Positions 1 through 7,638 of a DNA stretch of 64,000 nt are shown here, piece by piece. Position numbers and translations under genes: made by a program. A model generated the notes under the pieces. The model saw nothing but the letters and a program-made list of their open reading frames with translations, ran no database searches and was not told where the DNA came from. This DNA comes from Streptomyces antimycoticus (GTDB lineage Bacteria; Actinomycetota; Actinomycetes; Streptomycetales; Streptomycetaceae), in NCBI RefSeq assembly GCF_005405925.1, contig NZ_BJHV01000001.1:1984001-2048000 (forward strand), given 5' to 3'. Within the stretch, counting starts at the first letter, position 1; every line of letters starts with the position of its first letter.

Positions 1-74
1 TCACGGCGGATGGTCTGACGCTGGCGACCGGCAGCCATGAGGACCATGGCATCCGGCTCTGGCGGATCGAGTAG
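1..74 (+). CDS. WD40-repeat protein, C-terminal end (partial)
   Basis: Only the last 23 codons lie in the window, reading in frame from base 3 to a TAG at 72-74. The visible peptide ends LATGSHEDHGIRLWRIE. This is the classic last strand of a WD40 beta-propeller blade (xLATGSxDxxIRLW). In Streptomyces such repeats usually sit at the C-terminus of large proteins, often fused to kinase or NTPase domains, but nothing upstream is visible here. The following small gene ends in a very similar repeat, which suggests the two are related by partial duplication. Confidence 0.7.
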   Translation, partial: TADGLTLATGSHEDHGIRLWRIE

Positions 75-164
75 ACCCCGTCGCCCGGTCGGCCGGTCGA
101 CGGATGGCCCGGTCTCGCGGCAAGCGCATCACACGGAGTGGAACAGGGAATGGCGGGAGCGGGC

Positions 165-554
165 ATGGACGAGCGAGAACCCTCGCCGGAGGGCGGACAC
201 GGCGCCGCATCCGGTGCGGGGCGAACCGGGCCGGACGGGAAGACGACGGAAGCGGACGCCGGGACCGGAGCCGGGGCCGGGGCCGACGCCGAAGAACTCA
301 GCCAACTCCGCGCCGAACGCGACCGTTTGCTCGCCGAGCGCGACCGCCTCCGCCACGAGCTGAACGGACCGCCCTCACACCCACCGCGGATCCTCCCGCA
401 GCCCCCGCCCCACTCCCCCGCGGACAAGCACCGGGCCACCCTCTCCGTCCCCGGCGGCCCCTCCATCGCCCAACTCGCCTTCAGCCCTGACGGCCGCACC
501 CTGGCCACCCTCGGCTTCCAGGACAAGATGATCCACCTGTGGCGTCTGGAGTAG
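165..554 (+). CDS. Small protein: low-complexity N-terminus, short coiled coil, one WD40 repeat
   Basis: A 129-aa product if the ATG at 165 is used; it has a GGCGGGAG ribosome site just upstream. The in-frame ATG at 150 and GTG at 138 are alternatives with poorer sites. Residues 1-45 are Gly/Ala/Glu-rich. Next comes a heptad-like stretch (LSQLRAERDRLLAERDRLRH) that should form a short coiled coil, then a proline-rich linker. The C-terminus is a single WD40 repeat (FSPDGRTLATLGFQDKMIHLW). One repeat cannot close a propeller, so this may be a truncated paralogue of the upstream WD40 gene or an oligomerising partner. No function can be assigned. Confidence 0.6.
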   Translation: MDEREPSPEGGHGAASGAGRTGPDGKTTEADAGTGAGAGADAEELSQLRAERDRLLAERDRLRHELNGPPSHPPRILPQPPPHSPADKHRATLSVPGGPSIAQLAFSPDGRTLATLGFQDKMIHLWRLE

Positions 555-672
555 CCCGGTGTGCCGCGGGCCCCCGGCGCTCGACGGTCGGCGGCGGCCG
601 CCGGCCGTTGCCTCACCGACCGCCACCAACTCGTGCCTCGCGAACGCGTCGTCCTAGTGCGGGACCTCGAAA

Positions 673-714
673 TTGGACCGGACCATTGACACTCACTGGT
701 CTAGTCCTGTTTTC
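673..714 (+). promoter_or_regulatory. Chitinase promoter with two DasR (dre)-like elements
   Basis: TTGGACCGGACCA (673-685) lies directly upstream of a consensus -35 TTGACA (686-691). ACTGGTCTAGTCCT (695-708) lies in the spacer and matches the DasR dre core ACTGGTCTAGACCA at 12 of 14 positions. A weak -10 follows about 17 bases after the -35. This is the direct-repeat layout known from Streptomyces chitinase promoters, where the GntR-family regulator DasR represses until glucosamine-6-phosphate accumulates. Confidence 0.8.
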
Positions 715-805
715 TCGTGGGCGCGCAGCCTCCCCCCACGCCGTCCGATCATCCCGTCCCACCTCGGTTCGGCTCCGCCTTCCCCCACACCAAGGAGCGG
801 TTCCC

Positions 806-1957
806 ATGAGCCTCCGTTTCCCCTTGAGCAAAAGGGTTCTGACCGGCATGTGCGTCTCTGTCGCCACGGCCGGACTGCTCGCCACGGTCTCCGCGACGAC
901 CGCCGACGCGGGTACCACCTCCGCCACCGCGAAGGCGGCACTCCCCGAGCACGCGCTCGTGGGCTATCTGCACTCGAGCTTCGCCAACGGCTCCGGATAC
1001 ACCCGCATGGCCGATGTCCCCGACAGCTGGGACATCATCGACCTGGCCTTCGGCGAACCCACCTCCACCACCTCCGGCGACATCCGCTTCAGCCTCTGCC
1101 CGCAGACCGAATGCGCGAACGTCGAGTCCGAGGACGAGTTCAAGGCCGCCATCAAGGCCAAGCAGGCCGCGGGCAAGAAGGTGCTGATATCCATCGGCGG
1201 GCAGAACGGCCAGGTGCAGCTCACCACCACCGCCGCCCGCGACAAGTTCGTCGAGTCGGTGGGCGCGATCATCGACAAGTACGGACTGGACGGCCTGGAC
1301 ATCGACTTCGAGGGCCACTCGCTGTCGCTGGACGACGGCGACACCGACTTCAAGAACCCGAAGACCCCCGCGATCGTCAATCTCATCTCGGCCGTGAAGT
1401 CGCTCAAGGCGAAGTACGGATCCGACTTCACCCTCACCATGGCCCCGGAAACGTTCTTCGTGCAGCTGGGCTACCAGTTCTACGGTTCGGGCCCCTTCGG
1501 CGGCCAGGACCCGCGCGCCGGGGCGTATCTCCCGGTCATTCACGCACTGCGGGACGACCTCACCCTGCTGCACGTCCAGGACTACAACTCCGGACCGATC
1601 ATGGGGCTCGACAACCAGTCCCACACCATGGGCAGCGCCGACTTCCACATCGCGATGACCGACATGCTGCTCACCGGCTTCCCCGTGGCGGGCGACACCA
1701 ACAACGTCTTCCCGGCGCTGGACCCGTCCCAAGTGGCGATCGGCCTGCCCGCGAGCCCCAACGCGGGCAACGGCCACACCCAGCCCAGTGAAGTGACCAA
1801 GACCCTGAACTGCCTGACGAAGAAGACCGACTGCGGCGGTTATCAGCCCCACGGCAGCTGGCCCGCCCTGCGCGGGCTGATGGCCTGGTCGATCAACTGG
1901 GACAGCTTCAACGGCGGCGAGTTCGCGAAGAACTTCGACGCCTACTACGGCGGCTGA
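806..1957 (+). CDS. Secreted GH18 chitinase, catalytic domain only
   Basis: A 383-aa protein; the ATG at 806 follows AAGGAG at 792-797. Residues 1-35 are a Sec signal peptide (basic start, hydrophobic core, Ala-rich cleavage region). The rest is one GH18 TIM barrel beginning at HALVGYLHSSF. The catalytic motif DGLDIDFE is at residues 162-169 with E169 as the acid/base. The strand-3 motif (VLISIGGQ) and the barrel strands TMAPE and MAWSINWD are present. No carbohydrate-binding module is fused, so it probably acts on soluble or amorphous chitin. The dre-type promoter upstream supports chitin-responsive control. A hairpin follows the stop. Confidence 0.93.
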   Translation: MSLRFPLSKRVLTGMCVSVATAGLLATVSATTADAGTTSATAKAALPEHALVGYLHSSFANGSGYTRMADVPDSWDIIDLAFGEPTSTTSGDIRFSLCPQTECANVESEDEFKAAIKAKQAAGKKVLISIGGQNGQVQLTTTAARDKFVESVGAIIDKYGLDGLDIDFEGHSLSLDDGDTDFKNPKTPAIVNLISAVKSLKAKYGSDFTLTMAPETFFVQLGYQFYGSGPFGGQDPRAGAYLPVIHALRDDLTLLHVQDYNSGPIMGLDNQSHTMGSADFHIAMTDMLLTGFPVAGDTNNVFPALDPSQVAIGLPASPNAGNGHTQPSEVTKTLNCLTKKTDCGGYQPHGSWPALRGLMAWSINWDSFNGGEFAKNFDAYYGG

Positions 1958-1982
1958 AGCCGCGTCGGACACGCGTCGCCGG

Positions 1983-2006
1983 CCTCACCGGGCGGTCCCG
2001 GTGAGG
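1983..2006. terminator. Bidirectional hairpin between convergent genes
   Basis: CCTCACCGGG (1983-1992) pairs perfectly with CCCGGTGAGG (1997-2006) around a four-base loop. It lies between the chitinase stop (1957) and the stop of the convergent phosphotransferase gene (2022). Confidence 0.75.
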
Positions 2007-2021
2007 CGTCCCGTGTCGATG

Positions 2022-2960
2022 TCAGCCGGCCATGCCGCCGGCGAACGGCATCGTCCGCCATTGGTCGACGGCCGGCTTCAAGTACTCCATCAGCGGCGGC
2101 AGTTGCGGTACGAGCGAGAGGGAGGCGATGGCCCGCAGCATCCCCACAGCGTTCACGAAGCCCAGGACGTCCTGGTTCAACGGCCTCATGCCGCTGCGCT
2201 GCGCGCCACGGTTGTAGGCGGATTCGAGGGTCGGCCCGAGAGCGGCCAGGTCCCACTCGACGGGGCCCAGCGTAACCAGCTCGAAGTCGGCGAAGAGGTC
2301 CCCGTCCGCCCCGGCGAAGATGTTCGCGGGCGGGGAGTCGCCGTGGATGGGCTGGAGGTCGATCCCCGGGAACGCCGTTTCGAACGCGGCGCGTGAGCGC
2401 ACGAGAGGTTCCAGGACCTGCCACTCGCGGCGTGCGCGCTCCAGATCGGCCGGGCCGACGAGGTCGGCGCGCGTTTCGAGCAGAGCGAAGCTGTCCACGA
2501 TGAACCGCGGTTCGGCCGCGGAGAGAAACGACAGTGGACCCGGGTATGCGCGCATCGCGGCATGCAGGTCAGCGGTGATCTCGGAGTTCGCCACATAGTC
2601 GGGCCCGATGTCCCGACGCTCCTCGACGAACTGCCAGAAGGTCATCGAGAATCCGTCGCGCTGAACGGGCTCCAGTGGCACGAGAGGACTGGGCGGGATC
2701 ACGGGGGTTCCCCGGTCCGCGAGCCACCGTGTCACATCCAGTTCCGCCTGCTGGCGGCGTGCCTGGGAATCGAGGTCCACGTAGCGCGGCAGGACGGTGG
2801 GAACCCGCGCCACGACCGGTGCGGGCGCAAGGTGGACGACCACGGAGAACAGGTCATGGAGCACCTTGGCATCGGTCACGGTGAGTCCGAGATCACGCGC
2901 TGCTCCGACAACCGCGTCGACCGCGGCGGAGGTGCGGCGGGCGATGTGTTGTGGACTCAC
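2022..2960 (-). CDS. Aminoglycoside phosphotransferase/kinase-family protein
   Basis: A 312-aa protein from a GTG at 2960. The frame is open further upstream, but the sequence there is not protein-like. The fold is read from the C-terminal lobe: the catalytic-loop motif appears as IHGDSPPANIFAG, and the metal-binding segment as LFADFELVTLGPVEWDLA. In the APH/choline kinase family these are HGDxxxxN and hydrophobic-x-DFE/DWE. The N-terminal half has a kinase-like beta sheet (APVVARVPTVLP). The substrate cannot be told; family members phosphorylate antibiotics, sugars or homoserine. It converges on the chitinase gene with a terminator between them. The start codon is uncertain. Confidence 0.75.
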   Translation of the reverse strand: MSPQHIARRTSAAVDAVVGAARDLGLTVTDAKVLHDLFSVVVHLAPAPVVARVPTVLPRYVDLDSQARRQQAELDVTRWLADRGTPVIPPSPLVPLEPVQRDGFSMTFWQFVEERRDIGPDYVANSEITADLHAAMRAYPGPLSFLSAAEPRFIVDSFALLETRADLVGPADLERARREWQVLEPLVRSRAAFETAFPGIDLQPIHGDSPPANIFAGADGDLFADFELVTLGPVEWDLAALGPTLESAYNRGAQRSGMRPLNQDVLGFVNAVGMLRAIASLSLVPQLPPLMEYLKPAVDQWRTMPFAGGMAG

Positions 2961-3123
2961 ATGTCGGCGGAGTAGGTGGCGCGGAGTAGGTGGCGCGGAG
3001 CGAGCGAAAGAGCCGGGCCGGTTCTCCCTCCCGGGCAACGCCGTACCCGACTGATGGGATAGGGGCCGGGTGCCCCGTGCCACATGCACGTTTCCGGGGG
3101 CGGTGGGCGGGGACCCACCCTGT

Positions 3124-3786
3124 GTGAGCCGAGAACGCGGCAAGGCCACCGGTCCCGCGCGGCTGCGCTTCGACGGATGGATCGCGGGCACAGGCACCTC
3201 CTCCGGGACGCGCATCGTGCTGGGGCACTGGGAGCGATCGCCGTTCGGGCCGTTCAGCGACGTGATGCTCGATCGCGCTGACGGTGAACGGCTGCTGCTC
3301 GCTCCCACGCCGGAGACGGCGGACTTCATCGCCCGCACCTACACCTTCGACGCGGTGCGCATCGTGCCGGTCCGCGTGAGCGTCGGGGCGGGCACCTGGA
3401 CCGTCCGGGCCGGGGCACTGGACATGCGCTTCACCACGGGCCGACGAGGGCCCCTGGGGCTTCTGCTGCGTGCGGTGCCCGGCGCACTCGCCCGCCGTCC
3501 GGCGTGGAGCGCGCTGCTGGACGTCCCCGCCCGCCTGCTGCTGGCCGGTGTGCGCACTCGCGGCAGCGCCGGGGGCGGTCGCCGTGAGTGGTACGGCGCG
3601 CGGGATCTGAGGCCGATCGTCGCGGTGTCGGCGGTCTTCGAGGGCGACGACCTCGGTGTGATGGCGCCCGTCGAACCCCCGGTGCGCTTCGGGTTCGGTT
3701 CGGTGCCCCGGAGGCCGGGCGTCACCCGGGTCACCACGACGGTGGCACTGGGCCGGGGCCGCGCGCCCTTCAGGTCCCGGGCCTGA
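3124..3786 (+). CDS. Conserved hypothetical protein
   Basis: A 220-aa product from the GTG at 3124; an earlier in-frame GTG at 3070 would add 18 residues of poor quality. No catalytic family is recognised. The protein has no signal peptide or clear membrane segment. It is rich in aromatic and charged blocks (GTRIVLGHWERSPFGPFSDVML, here split by positions: roughly residues 22-43). Codon third positions are strongly GC-biased, which supports a real gene. I recall similar uncharacterised proteins in Streptomyces, but cannot name a family. A 13-bp tandem repeat starts at its stop codon. Confidence 0.6.
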   Translation: MSRERGKATGPARLRFDGWIAGTGTSSGTRIVLGHWERSPFGPFSDVMLDRADGERLLLAPTPETADFIARTYTFDAVRIVPVRVSVGAGTWTVRAGALDMRFTTGRRGPLGLLLRAVPGALARRPAWSALLDVPARLLLAGVRTRGSAGGGRREWYGARDLRPIVAVSAVFEGDDLGVMAPVEPPVRFGFGSVPRRPGVTRVTTTVALGRGRAPFRSRA

Positions 3787-3851
3787 GCCGGGCCCGAGCC
3801 GGGGGCCCGAGCCGGGGGCCCGAGCCGGGGGCCCGAGCCGGGGGCCCGAGC
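3785..3851. repeat. 13-bp tandem repeat at a stop codon
   Basis: Four exact copies of GAGCCGGGGGCCC (3796-3847) are preceded by an 11-bp shortened copy (3785-3795) and followed by GAGC. The array begins inside the TGA stop (3784-3786) of the upstream gene. It contains GGGCCC palindromes that could pair in RNA. Confidence 0.9.
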
Positions 3852-3868
3852 ACGCGCCGGCCAAAAGG

Positions 3869-3893
3869 GTTTGAGGTCCGCGACCTTGGCTAG
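3869..3893 (+). promoter_or_regulatory. Possible SigB-type promoter of the sigma gene
   Basis: GTTT (3869-3872) and GGCTAG (3888-3893) are separated by 15 bases. This resembles the Streptomyces SigB consensus GNNTN14-16GGGTAC/T and would give a long leader before the sigma-factor ATG at 4031. Autoregulation by this sigma class is known, but the match is imperfect. Confidence 0.3.
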
Positions 3894-4030
3894 AAGAGTG
3901 ACTGACCGAGGTGCTTCGGAAAGCAGGCACACCTGGCGGGAGCCGCGCGCCACGCGCTGCGAGCCCCAGACCGTGCCGTGCCGGCCTCCCGCTCTGCTGT
4001 ACAGCGACAAGCAGGGAGGAGAGAACCTCG

Positions 4031-4852
4031 ATGAGCGCGACGTGTGCAGGCGCCCGCCGCCGTCACGACGACACTCCTGACACCGCGGCCGACTTCGAGC
4101 GGCTTGCCGCCATGTCTGAAGGACCCGAGCGGGAGGCACTGGCCGAGAAGCTGGTCGAAGCGTGGCTGCCGATGGCCCACCGCCTCGCCCGCCGCTACCG
4201 CAACCGCGGAGAGAACCTGGAGGACCTGGAGCAGGTCGCCGCCCTGGGCCTGGTCAAGGCCGTCGACCGCTACGACCCGCACCGCGGAGGCGCGTTCCAG
4301 CCGTACGCGATCCCCACGATCGTCGGGGAGCTCAAGCGCCACTTCCGCGACTGCGCTTGGGACGTGCACGTGCCCCGGCGGGTGCAGGAGCTGCGCAACA
4401 AGGTCCGCGCCACCATCCGGGAGCTGGCCACCGCGGAAGGCGCCGATCGCTCCCCCACCGTGGCGCAGGTCGCCGAAGCCGCCGGCATGAGCGAAGAGGA
4501 CGTACTCACCGGGATGGAGGCCATCGACAGCTTCCGCTCCCTGTCCCTGGACGCCGAGCTCGCCGGCGCGGACGACGGCTACTCCCTGGCCGACACCCTC
4601 GGCCGGCCCGAGGCCCGCTATGAGACGGTCATCGCCCGGGAGTCGGTCAAGCCCTGTCTGCACCGGCTGCCGGAGCGGGAGCAGCGCATCCTGTATCTGC
4701 GGTTCTTCCGCGATATGACCCAAGCCGGGATCGCCGAGGAGCTGGGCATCTCCCAGATGCATGTCTCCCGTCTCATCTCCCGCAGCTGCCACAAGATCCG
4801 CAAGCAGGTCGAGGCCGAGCCGCAGCGCGAGAACGTACCCGTGCCCGTCTGA
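4031..4852 (+). CDS. RNA polymerase sigma factor, SigB/SigF/SigG family
   Basis: A 273-aa group 3 sigma factor; the ATG at 4031 follows AGGGAGGAG. Region 2 runs from about residue 35 (LVEAWLPMAHRLARRYRNRG) through the core-binding and -10 segment (YDPHRGGAFQPYAIPTIVGE). Region 3 is around residues 115-175 (VPRRVQELRNKVRATIREL). Region 4, with its helix-turn-helix (MTQAGIAEELGISQMHVSRL), is near residues 227-260. This class directs stress, osmotic or developmental genes in Streptomyces and is normally held by an anti-sigma factor. No anti-sigma or antagonist gene adjoins it. The DUF5133 gene 97 bases downstream is a common neighbour. Confidence 0.92.
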   Translation: MSATCAGARRRHDDTPDTAADFERLAAMSEGPEREALAEKLVEAWLPMAHRLARRYRNRGENLEDLEQVAALGLVKAVDRYDPHRGGAFQPYAIPTIVGELKRHFRDCAWDVHVPRRVQELRNKVRATIRELATAEGADRSPTVAQVAEAAGMSEEDVLTGMEAIDSFRSLSLDAELAGADDGYSLADTLGRPEARYETVIARESVKPCLHRLPEREQRILYLRFFRDMTQAGIAEELGISQMHVSRLISRSCHKIRKQVEAEPQRENVPVPV

Positions 4853-4949
4853 CGCCCTGCGGGTGACGAGACTCCCCGTACGTGAGGCGACACCGCCGTC
4901 CCCGCACGTATCACGCCGCATGATGATGAAGAAGAAGAAGGAGCCTGCC

Positions 4950-5180
4950 ATGCTCATGGCCCACCCCGCGGTTCTGACCGGCCTCATCCGACAGTACGAG
5001 ACCCTGCGAACCCTGCACGCCGAGGACGGCGGGCTGGAGGCGCGGCAGCGGCTCGACGACGTCGCCTACACGCTGTGCGTCGTCACCGGCACCCGCGACG
5101 TGGACGCCGCTCTGATCGCCGCCCGGCATCAGCTCCCCGGCGCCCACACCGAGGACGACTCCCTTCTCCCCTCCGTCTGA
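4950..5180 (+). CDS. DUF5133 family small protein
   Basis: A 76-aa soluble protein beginning MLMAHPAVLTGLIRQYETL. The ATG at 4950 is preceded by AAGAAGGAG at 4935-4943; methionine codons further upstream in frame belong to the leader. The pattern of an HP...LL.RYE.L N-terminus and a helical C-terminus (VAYTLCVVTGTRDVDAALIA) fits DUF5133, a short actinobacterial family of unknown function often found beside SigB-like sigma factors or PAS/STAS regulators. Co-transcription with the sigma gene is possible, since a strong terminator lies only after this gene. Confidence 0.8.
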   Translation: MLMAHPAVLTGLIRQYETLRTLHAEDGGLEARQRLDDVAYTLCVVTGTRDVDAALIAARHQLPGAHTEDDSLLPSV

Positions 5181-5189
5181 GGCACACCC

Positions 5190-5222
5190 CCGCGTGCCCC
5201 GGCCGCCGGCCGGGGCACGCGG
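5190..5222. terminator. Strong hairpin after the sigma/DUF5133 genes
   Basis: CCGCGTGCCCCGGCC (5190-5204) and GGCCGGGGCACGCGG (5208-5222) form a perfect 15-bp stem with a three-base loop. It sits between DUF5133 and the convergent TetR gene. A short CCGCA run follows at about 5237-5258. Confidence 0.85.
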
Positions 5223-5299
5223 CATCCCGTCGCGGCCGCACCGCACCGCACCGCACCGACCGGCCCGTATCGCCCGGCGTGCGCGGTTCGGCCAGGTGG

Positions 5300-5983
5300 C
5301 TACGGAGTGTCGTCCGAGGCGGTCGCGGAGGGTCCCGCGTCGAGTCCGGTGAGAAAGGCGGCGAGGACGCGGCGCAGGCGGGGTTCCACCTCGACGACCG
5401 CGTGGCCGAGCCGGGGGTCGGTCTCGTAGAGCTCCCGCAGGCGCGGGCCGGGGGTGGCCATCTGCCACAGGGCCCCGGCCATGCTGGTCGCCGCGGCGAC
5501 CAGGTCGACGGTCTGCAACTCGGTCAGTCCGAGCAGTCGTCGCAGCTCGCCGTCGATCAGCTCGATCTCCTCGAGCGTCACCAGTTTGAAGGCGCGCACC
5601 GAGTCGATCGAGACATTGCGTTCGAGGTTCAACGGCGCCTGTGCCAGCAGGTCGCAGAACATCGGCCGAGCCGCCAGCGTGGCGGCGACGACCTCGGCAA
5701 CCTCCGTGGGCGTGGCGTGTGCCCTCCGTGCGAGATCGCCGCGCAGGTCGGCGGACCACTGCCGCCAGCCTTCCGCGGTGAGCCGCAGGAAGATCTGCTC
5801 CCTCGTCTCGAAGTAGCGGAGCAGGGCCGACTTGTGCATCCCCACGGCCGCGGCGATGTCGGTGAGGGTGACGTCCCGGACCCCGCGCTGGTGGCCGAGC
5901 GTACGGGCCGCGTCCAGGATCGCCTCTTCCCGCGCCTGCTTGGCCTGGGCACTGCGGGCACGTTGGAAGGCAGGGGTCGTCAT
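5300..5983 (-). CDS. TetR-family repressor
   Basis: A 227-aa regulator starting MTTPAFQRARS at 5983; in-frame ATGs at 5992 and 5995 would add only a few residues. The N-terminal helix-turn-helix is clear at about residues 20-62 (ILDAARTLGHQRGVRDVTL, then IAAAVGMHKSALLRYFETR). The C-terminal ligand domain is the usual all-helical type. It is divergent from an SDR gene with only 69 bases between the start codons, so it probably represses that gene and itself through the CAACGGCGTTG elements between them. The ligand is unknown. Confidence 0.9.
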   Translation of the reverse strand: MTTPAFQRARSAQAKQAREEAILDAARTLGHQRGVRDVTLTDIAAAVGMHKSALLRYFETREQIFLRLTAEGWRQWSADLRGDLARRAHATPTEVAEVVAATLAARPMFCDLLAQAPLNLERNVSIDSVRAFKLVTLEEIELIDGELRRLLGLTELQTVDLVAAATSMAGALWQMATPGPRLRELYETDPRLGHAVVEVEPRLRRVLAAFLTGLDAGPSATASDDTP

Positions 5984-6009
5984 GCCCCACATCATAGGAA
6001 CCCGTAAGG

Positions 6010-6046
6010 CAACGGCGTTGCATTATTAAGAGAACGGTGTTGTACT
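6010..6046 (+). promoter_or_regulatory. TetR operator pair and overlapping promoter
   Basis: CAACGGCGTTG (6010-6020) is a perfect 11-bp palindrome. A second related half-conserved copy, AACGGTGTTGTA, lies at 6033-6044. A possible -35 TTGCAT (6018-6023) and -10 TGTACT (6041-6046), 17 bases apart, overlap both copies. Transcription would begin at or next to the SDR ATG at 6053. Confidence 0.6.
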
Positions 6047-6052
6047 AACGGC

Positions 6053-6928
6053 ATGAAGCAACAGGTCTGGTTCATCACCGGTTCATCGCGCGGCCTCGGC
6101 CGCGCCCTGGTCACCGCCGCCCTCGAGGCCGGCGACCATGTCGTGGCCACCGCCCGCGACCCCAAGGTCCTCGCGGAGGCATTCGGCGAGTACGGCGACC
6201 GCGTCCATCCCGTCGCGCTGGACGTCACGCGTCCAGAGGCGGCGCACGAGGCCGTCGAGGCGGCGCTCGCCCGCTTCGGGCGCATCGACGTGCTCGTGAA
6301 CAACGCGGGATACGCGAATGTCTCGCCCATCGAGACATCGGACGACGACGACTTCCGCGCCCAGTTCGAGACGAACTTCTGGGGCGTCTACAACGTCACC
6401 AAGGCCGTGCTCCCCACCCTGCGCCGCCAGGGAGCCGGCACCGTCGTGCAGATCTCCTCGATCGGCGGGCGGGTGGGCGGATCGCCGGGCATCGCCTCCT
6501 ACCAGGCGGCCAAGTTCGCGGTCGACGGCTTCAGCCGGGTCCTCGCCGCGGAGACCGCACCGTTCGGCGTGCGCGTCATGGTGGTCGAACCGAGCGGCTT
6601 CGCCACCGACTGGGCCGGTTCCTCCATGACGGTCCACCCCATCCCCGACGCCTACGACGAGACCGTCGGGGCGATGAACCGGCTGGTGCGGCAGAGCACA
6701 ACAGGAGCGGCCGGGGACCCTCGGCGCGCCGCCGAGATCATCGTGCGCACCGTCCACCGCGACCAGGTCCCGAGCCATCTCCCGCTGGGCGTGAACGCGA
6801 CGACCATGGCGCGGGACTACTCCCGGCACCAGCTCGCCGAGGCGACCGCCTGGGAAGAGGTCAGCCGCTCGGCCGACTTCGGCGAGCCCTACCCCGCACA
6901 GCTCCCGCCCGAAGGCACGGCCGAGTAG
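6053..6928 (+). CDS. Short-chain dehydrogenase/reductase
   Basis: A 291-aa classical SDR. The cofactor motif is at the N-terminus (ITGSSRGLGRALV, TGxxxGxG), NNAG follows at about residue 83, the catalytic Ser lies in QISSIGGR, and the YxxxK motif is in ASYQAAKFAVDGFS. It would oxidise or reduce an alcohol/carbonyl with NAD(P)(H); length and pattern resemble the oxidoreductases often annotated as YbbO-like. No ribosome site precedes the ATG and the predicted -10 lies seven bases upstream, so the mRNA may be leaderless. Control by the divergent TetR is likely. Confidence 0.9.
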   Translation: MKQQVWFITGSSRGLGRALVTAALEAGDHVVATARDPKVLAEAFGEYGDRVHPVALDVTRPEAAHEAVEAALARFGRIDVLVNNAGYANVSPIETSDDDDFRAQFETNFWGVYNVTKAVLPTLRRQGAGTVVQISSIGGRVGGSPGIASYQAAKFAVDGFSRVLAAETAPFGVRVMVVEPSGFATDWAGSSMTVHPIPDAYDETVGAMNRLVRQSTTGAAGDPRRAAEIIVRTVHRDQVPSHLPLGVNATTMARDYSRHQLAEATAWEEVSRSADFGEPYPAQLPPEGTAE

Positions 6929-6998
6929 GGCCTGTTGGGAGAGCACCGGTCACACCACGCGTTGCGGGCTGCGACCGGCACGGCGGTGTCCCTCGTGG

Positions 6999-7568
6999 TC
7001 ACCCGCCCTCGCCGACCGGGCCGAGGAGCCCCGCCACGAGTCCGCGGGCGTAGGCGGCGTCGAGTCCGGCGGGGCGGAAGAGGATGCGGTACATCAGGGG
7101 GGCGACGACGCGGTCGATGACCGTCTCGACCTCGGGGATGTCGTCCCCGCGTTCGGTCGCGCGGGCCAGGATGAGGTCGACCTGGTCGGCGGCGTAGGCC
7201 GAGCACTGGCCGGCGTTGGTGCCGTCGGGGTCGCCGAGCAGGGCGTCGCGGATATAGGCACGGCCGGCGGGGGAGGCCATCTCGTCGAGGAACTGCTCGG
7301 CCCAGGCCGCCAGGTCGGACGCCAGGGCGCCGTGGTCCTTGGGAGCGGTATCGGGCCGCAGCCGCTCGACCGCCACGTCCGAGAGCAGCTCCGCGAGGTC
7401 TCCCCAGCGGCGGTAGATCGTAGAGGGGGTGACCCCGGCGCGCTGGGCGACCAGCGGCACGGTCAGGGCGTCGCGGCCCACCTCCGCTTCGAGCTCGCGT
7501 ACGGCGGTGTGCACCGACGCCTGGACCCGGGCGCTGCGCCCGCCGGGGCGCACCATCTGCCTGCTCAT
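6999..7568 (-). CDS. TetR-family repressor of the amidase/MFS module
   Basis: A 189-aa protein. The helix-turn-helix lies at about residues 25-65 (LTVPLVAQRAGVTPSTIYRRWG). The RRWGDLAELLSDV end of the DNA-binding domain is typical of TetR members that control exporters. The start ATG at 7568 is 10 bases from a TTAAAGCAA...TTGCTTCTA dyad (7578-7600). Nearly the same dyad precedes the MFS gene at 9349-9371. That direct sequence match makes autoregulation plus control of the exporter the best inference, although the amidase genes lie between them. Confidence 0.9.
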   Translation of the reverse strand: MSRQMVRPGGRSARVQASVHTAVRELEAEVGRDALTVPLVAQRAGVTPSTIYRRWGDLAELLSDVAVERLRPDTAPKDHGALASDLAAWAEQFLDEMASPAGRAYIRDALLGDPDGTNAGQCSAYAADQVDLILARATERGDDIPEVETVIDRVVAPLMYRILFRPAGLDAAYARGLVAGLLGPVGEGG

Positions 7569-7577
7569 CCCTCCACC

Positions 7578-7600
7578 TTAAAGCAAATTTCTTGCTTCTA
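7578..7600. promoter_or_regulatory. TetR operator, copy 1 (tetR promoter)
   Basis: The left arm TTAAAGCAA and right arm TTGCTTCTA are separated by ATTTC; 7 of 9 arm positions are complementary. It is located just upstream of the TetR start. The left arm and spacing are identical to the copy at 9349-9371. Confidence 0.75.
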
Positions 7601-7638
7601 GACAGTGGTGCGCCCCCGGCCGCTGCCCCAGGCCGTCG

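Noticed and set aside
2961..3338. N-terminal extension of the phosphotransferase frame
   Set aside because: The extra residues are compositionally random and would overlap the divergent gene at 3124; the GTG at 2960 is a better start.
5237..5258. CCGCA short tandem run
   Set aside because: Low-complexity GC tract next to a terminator; too short to interpret.
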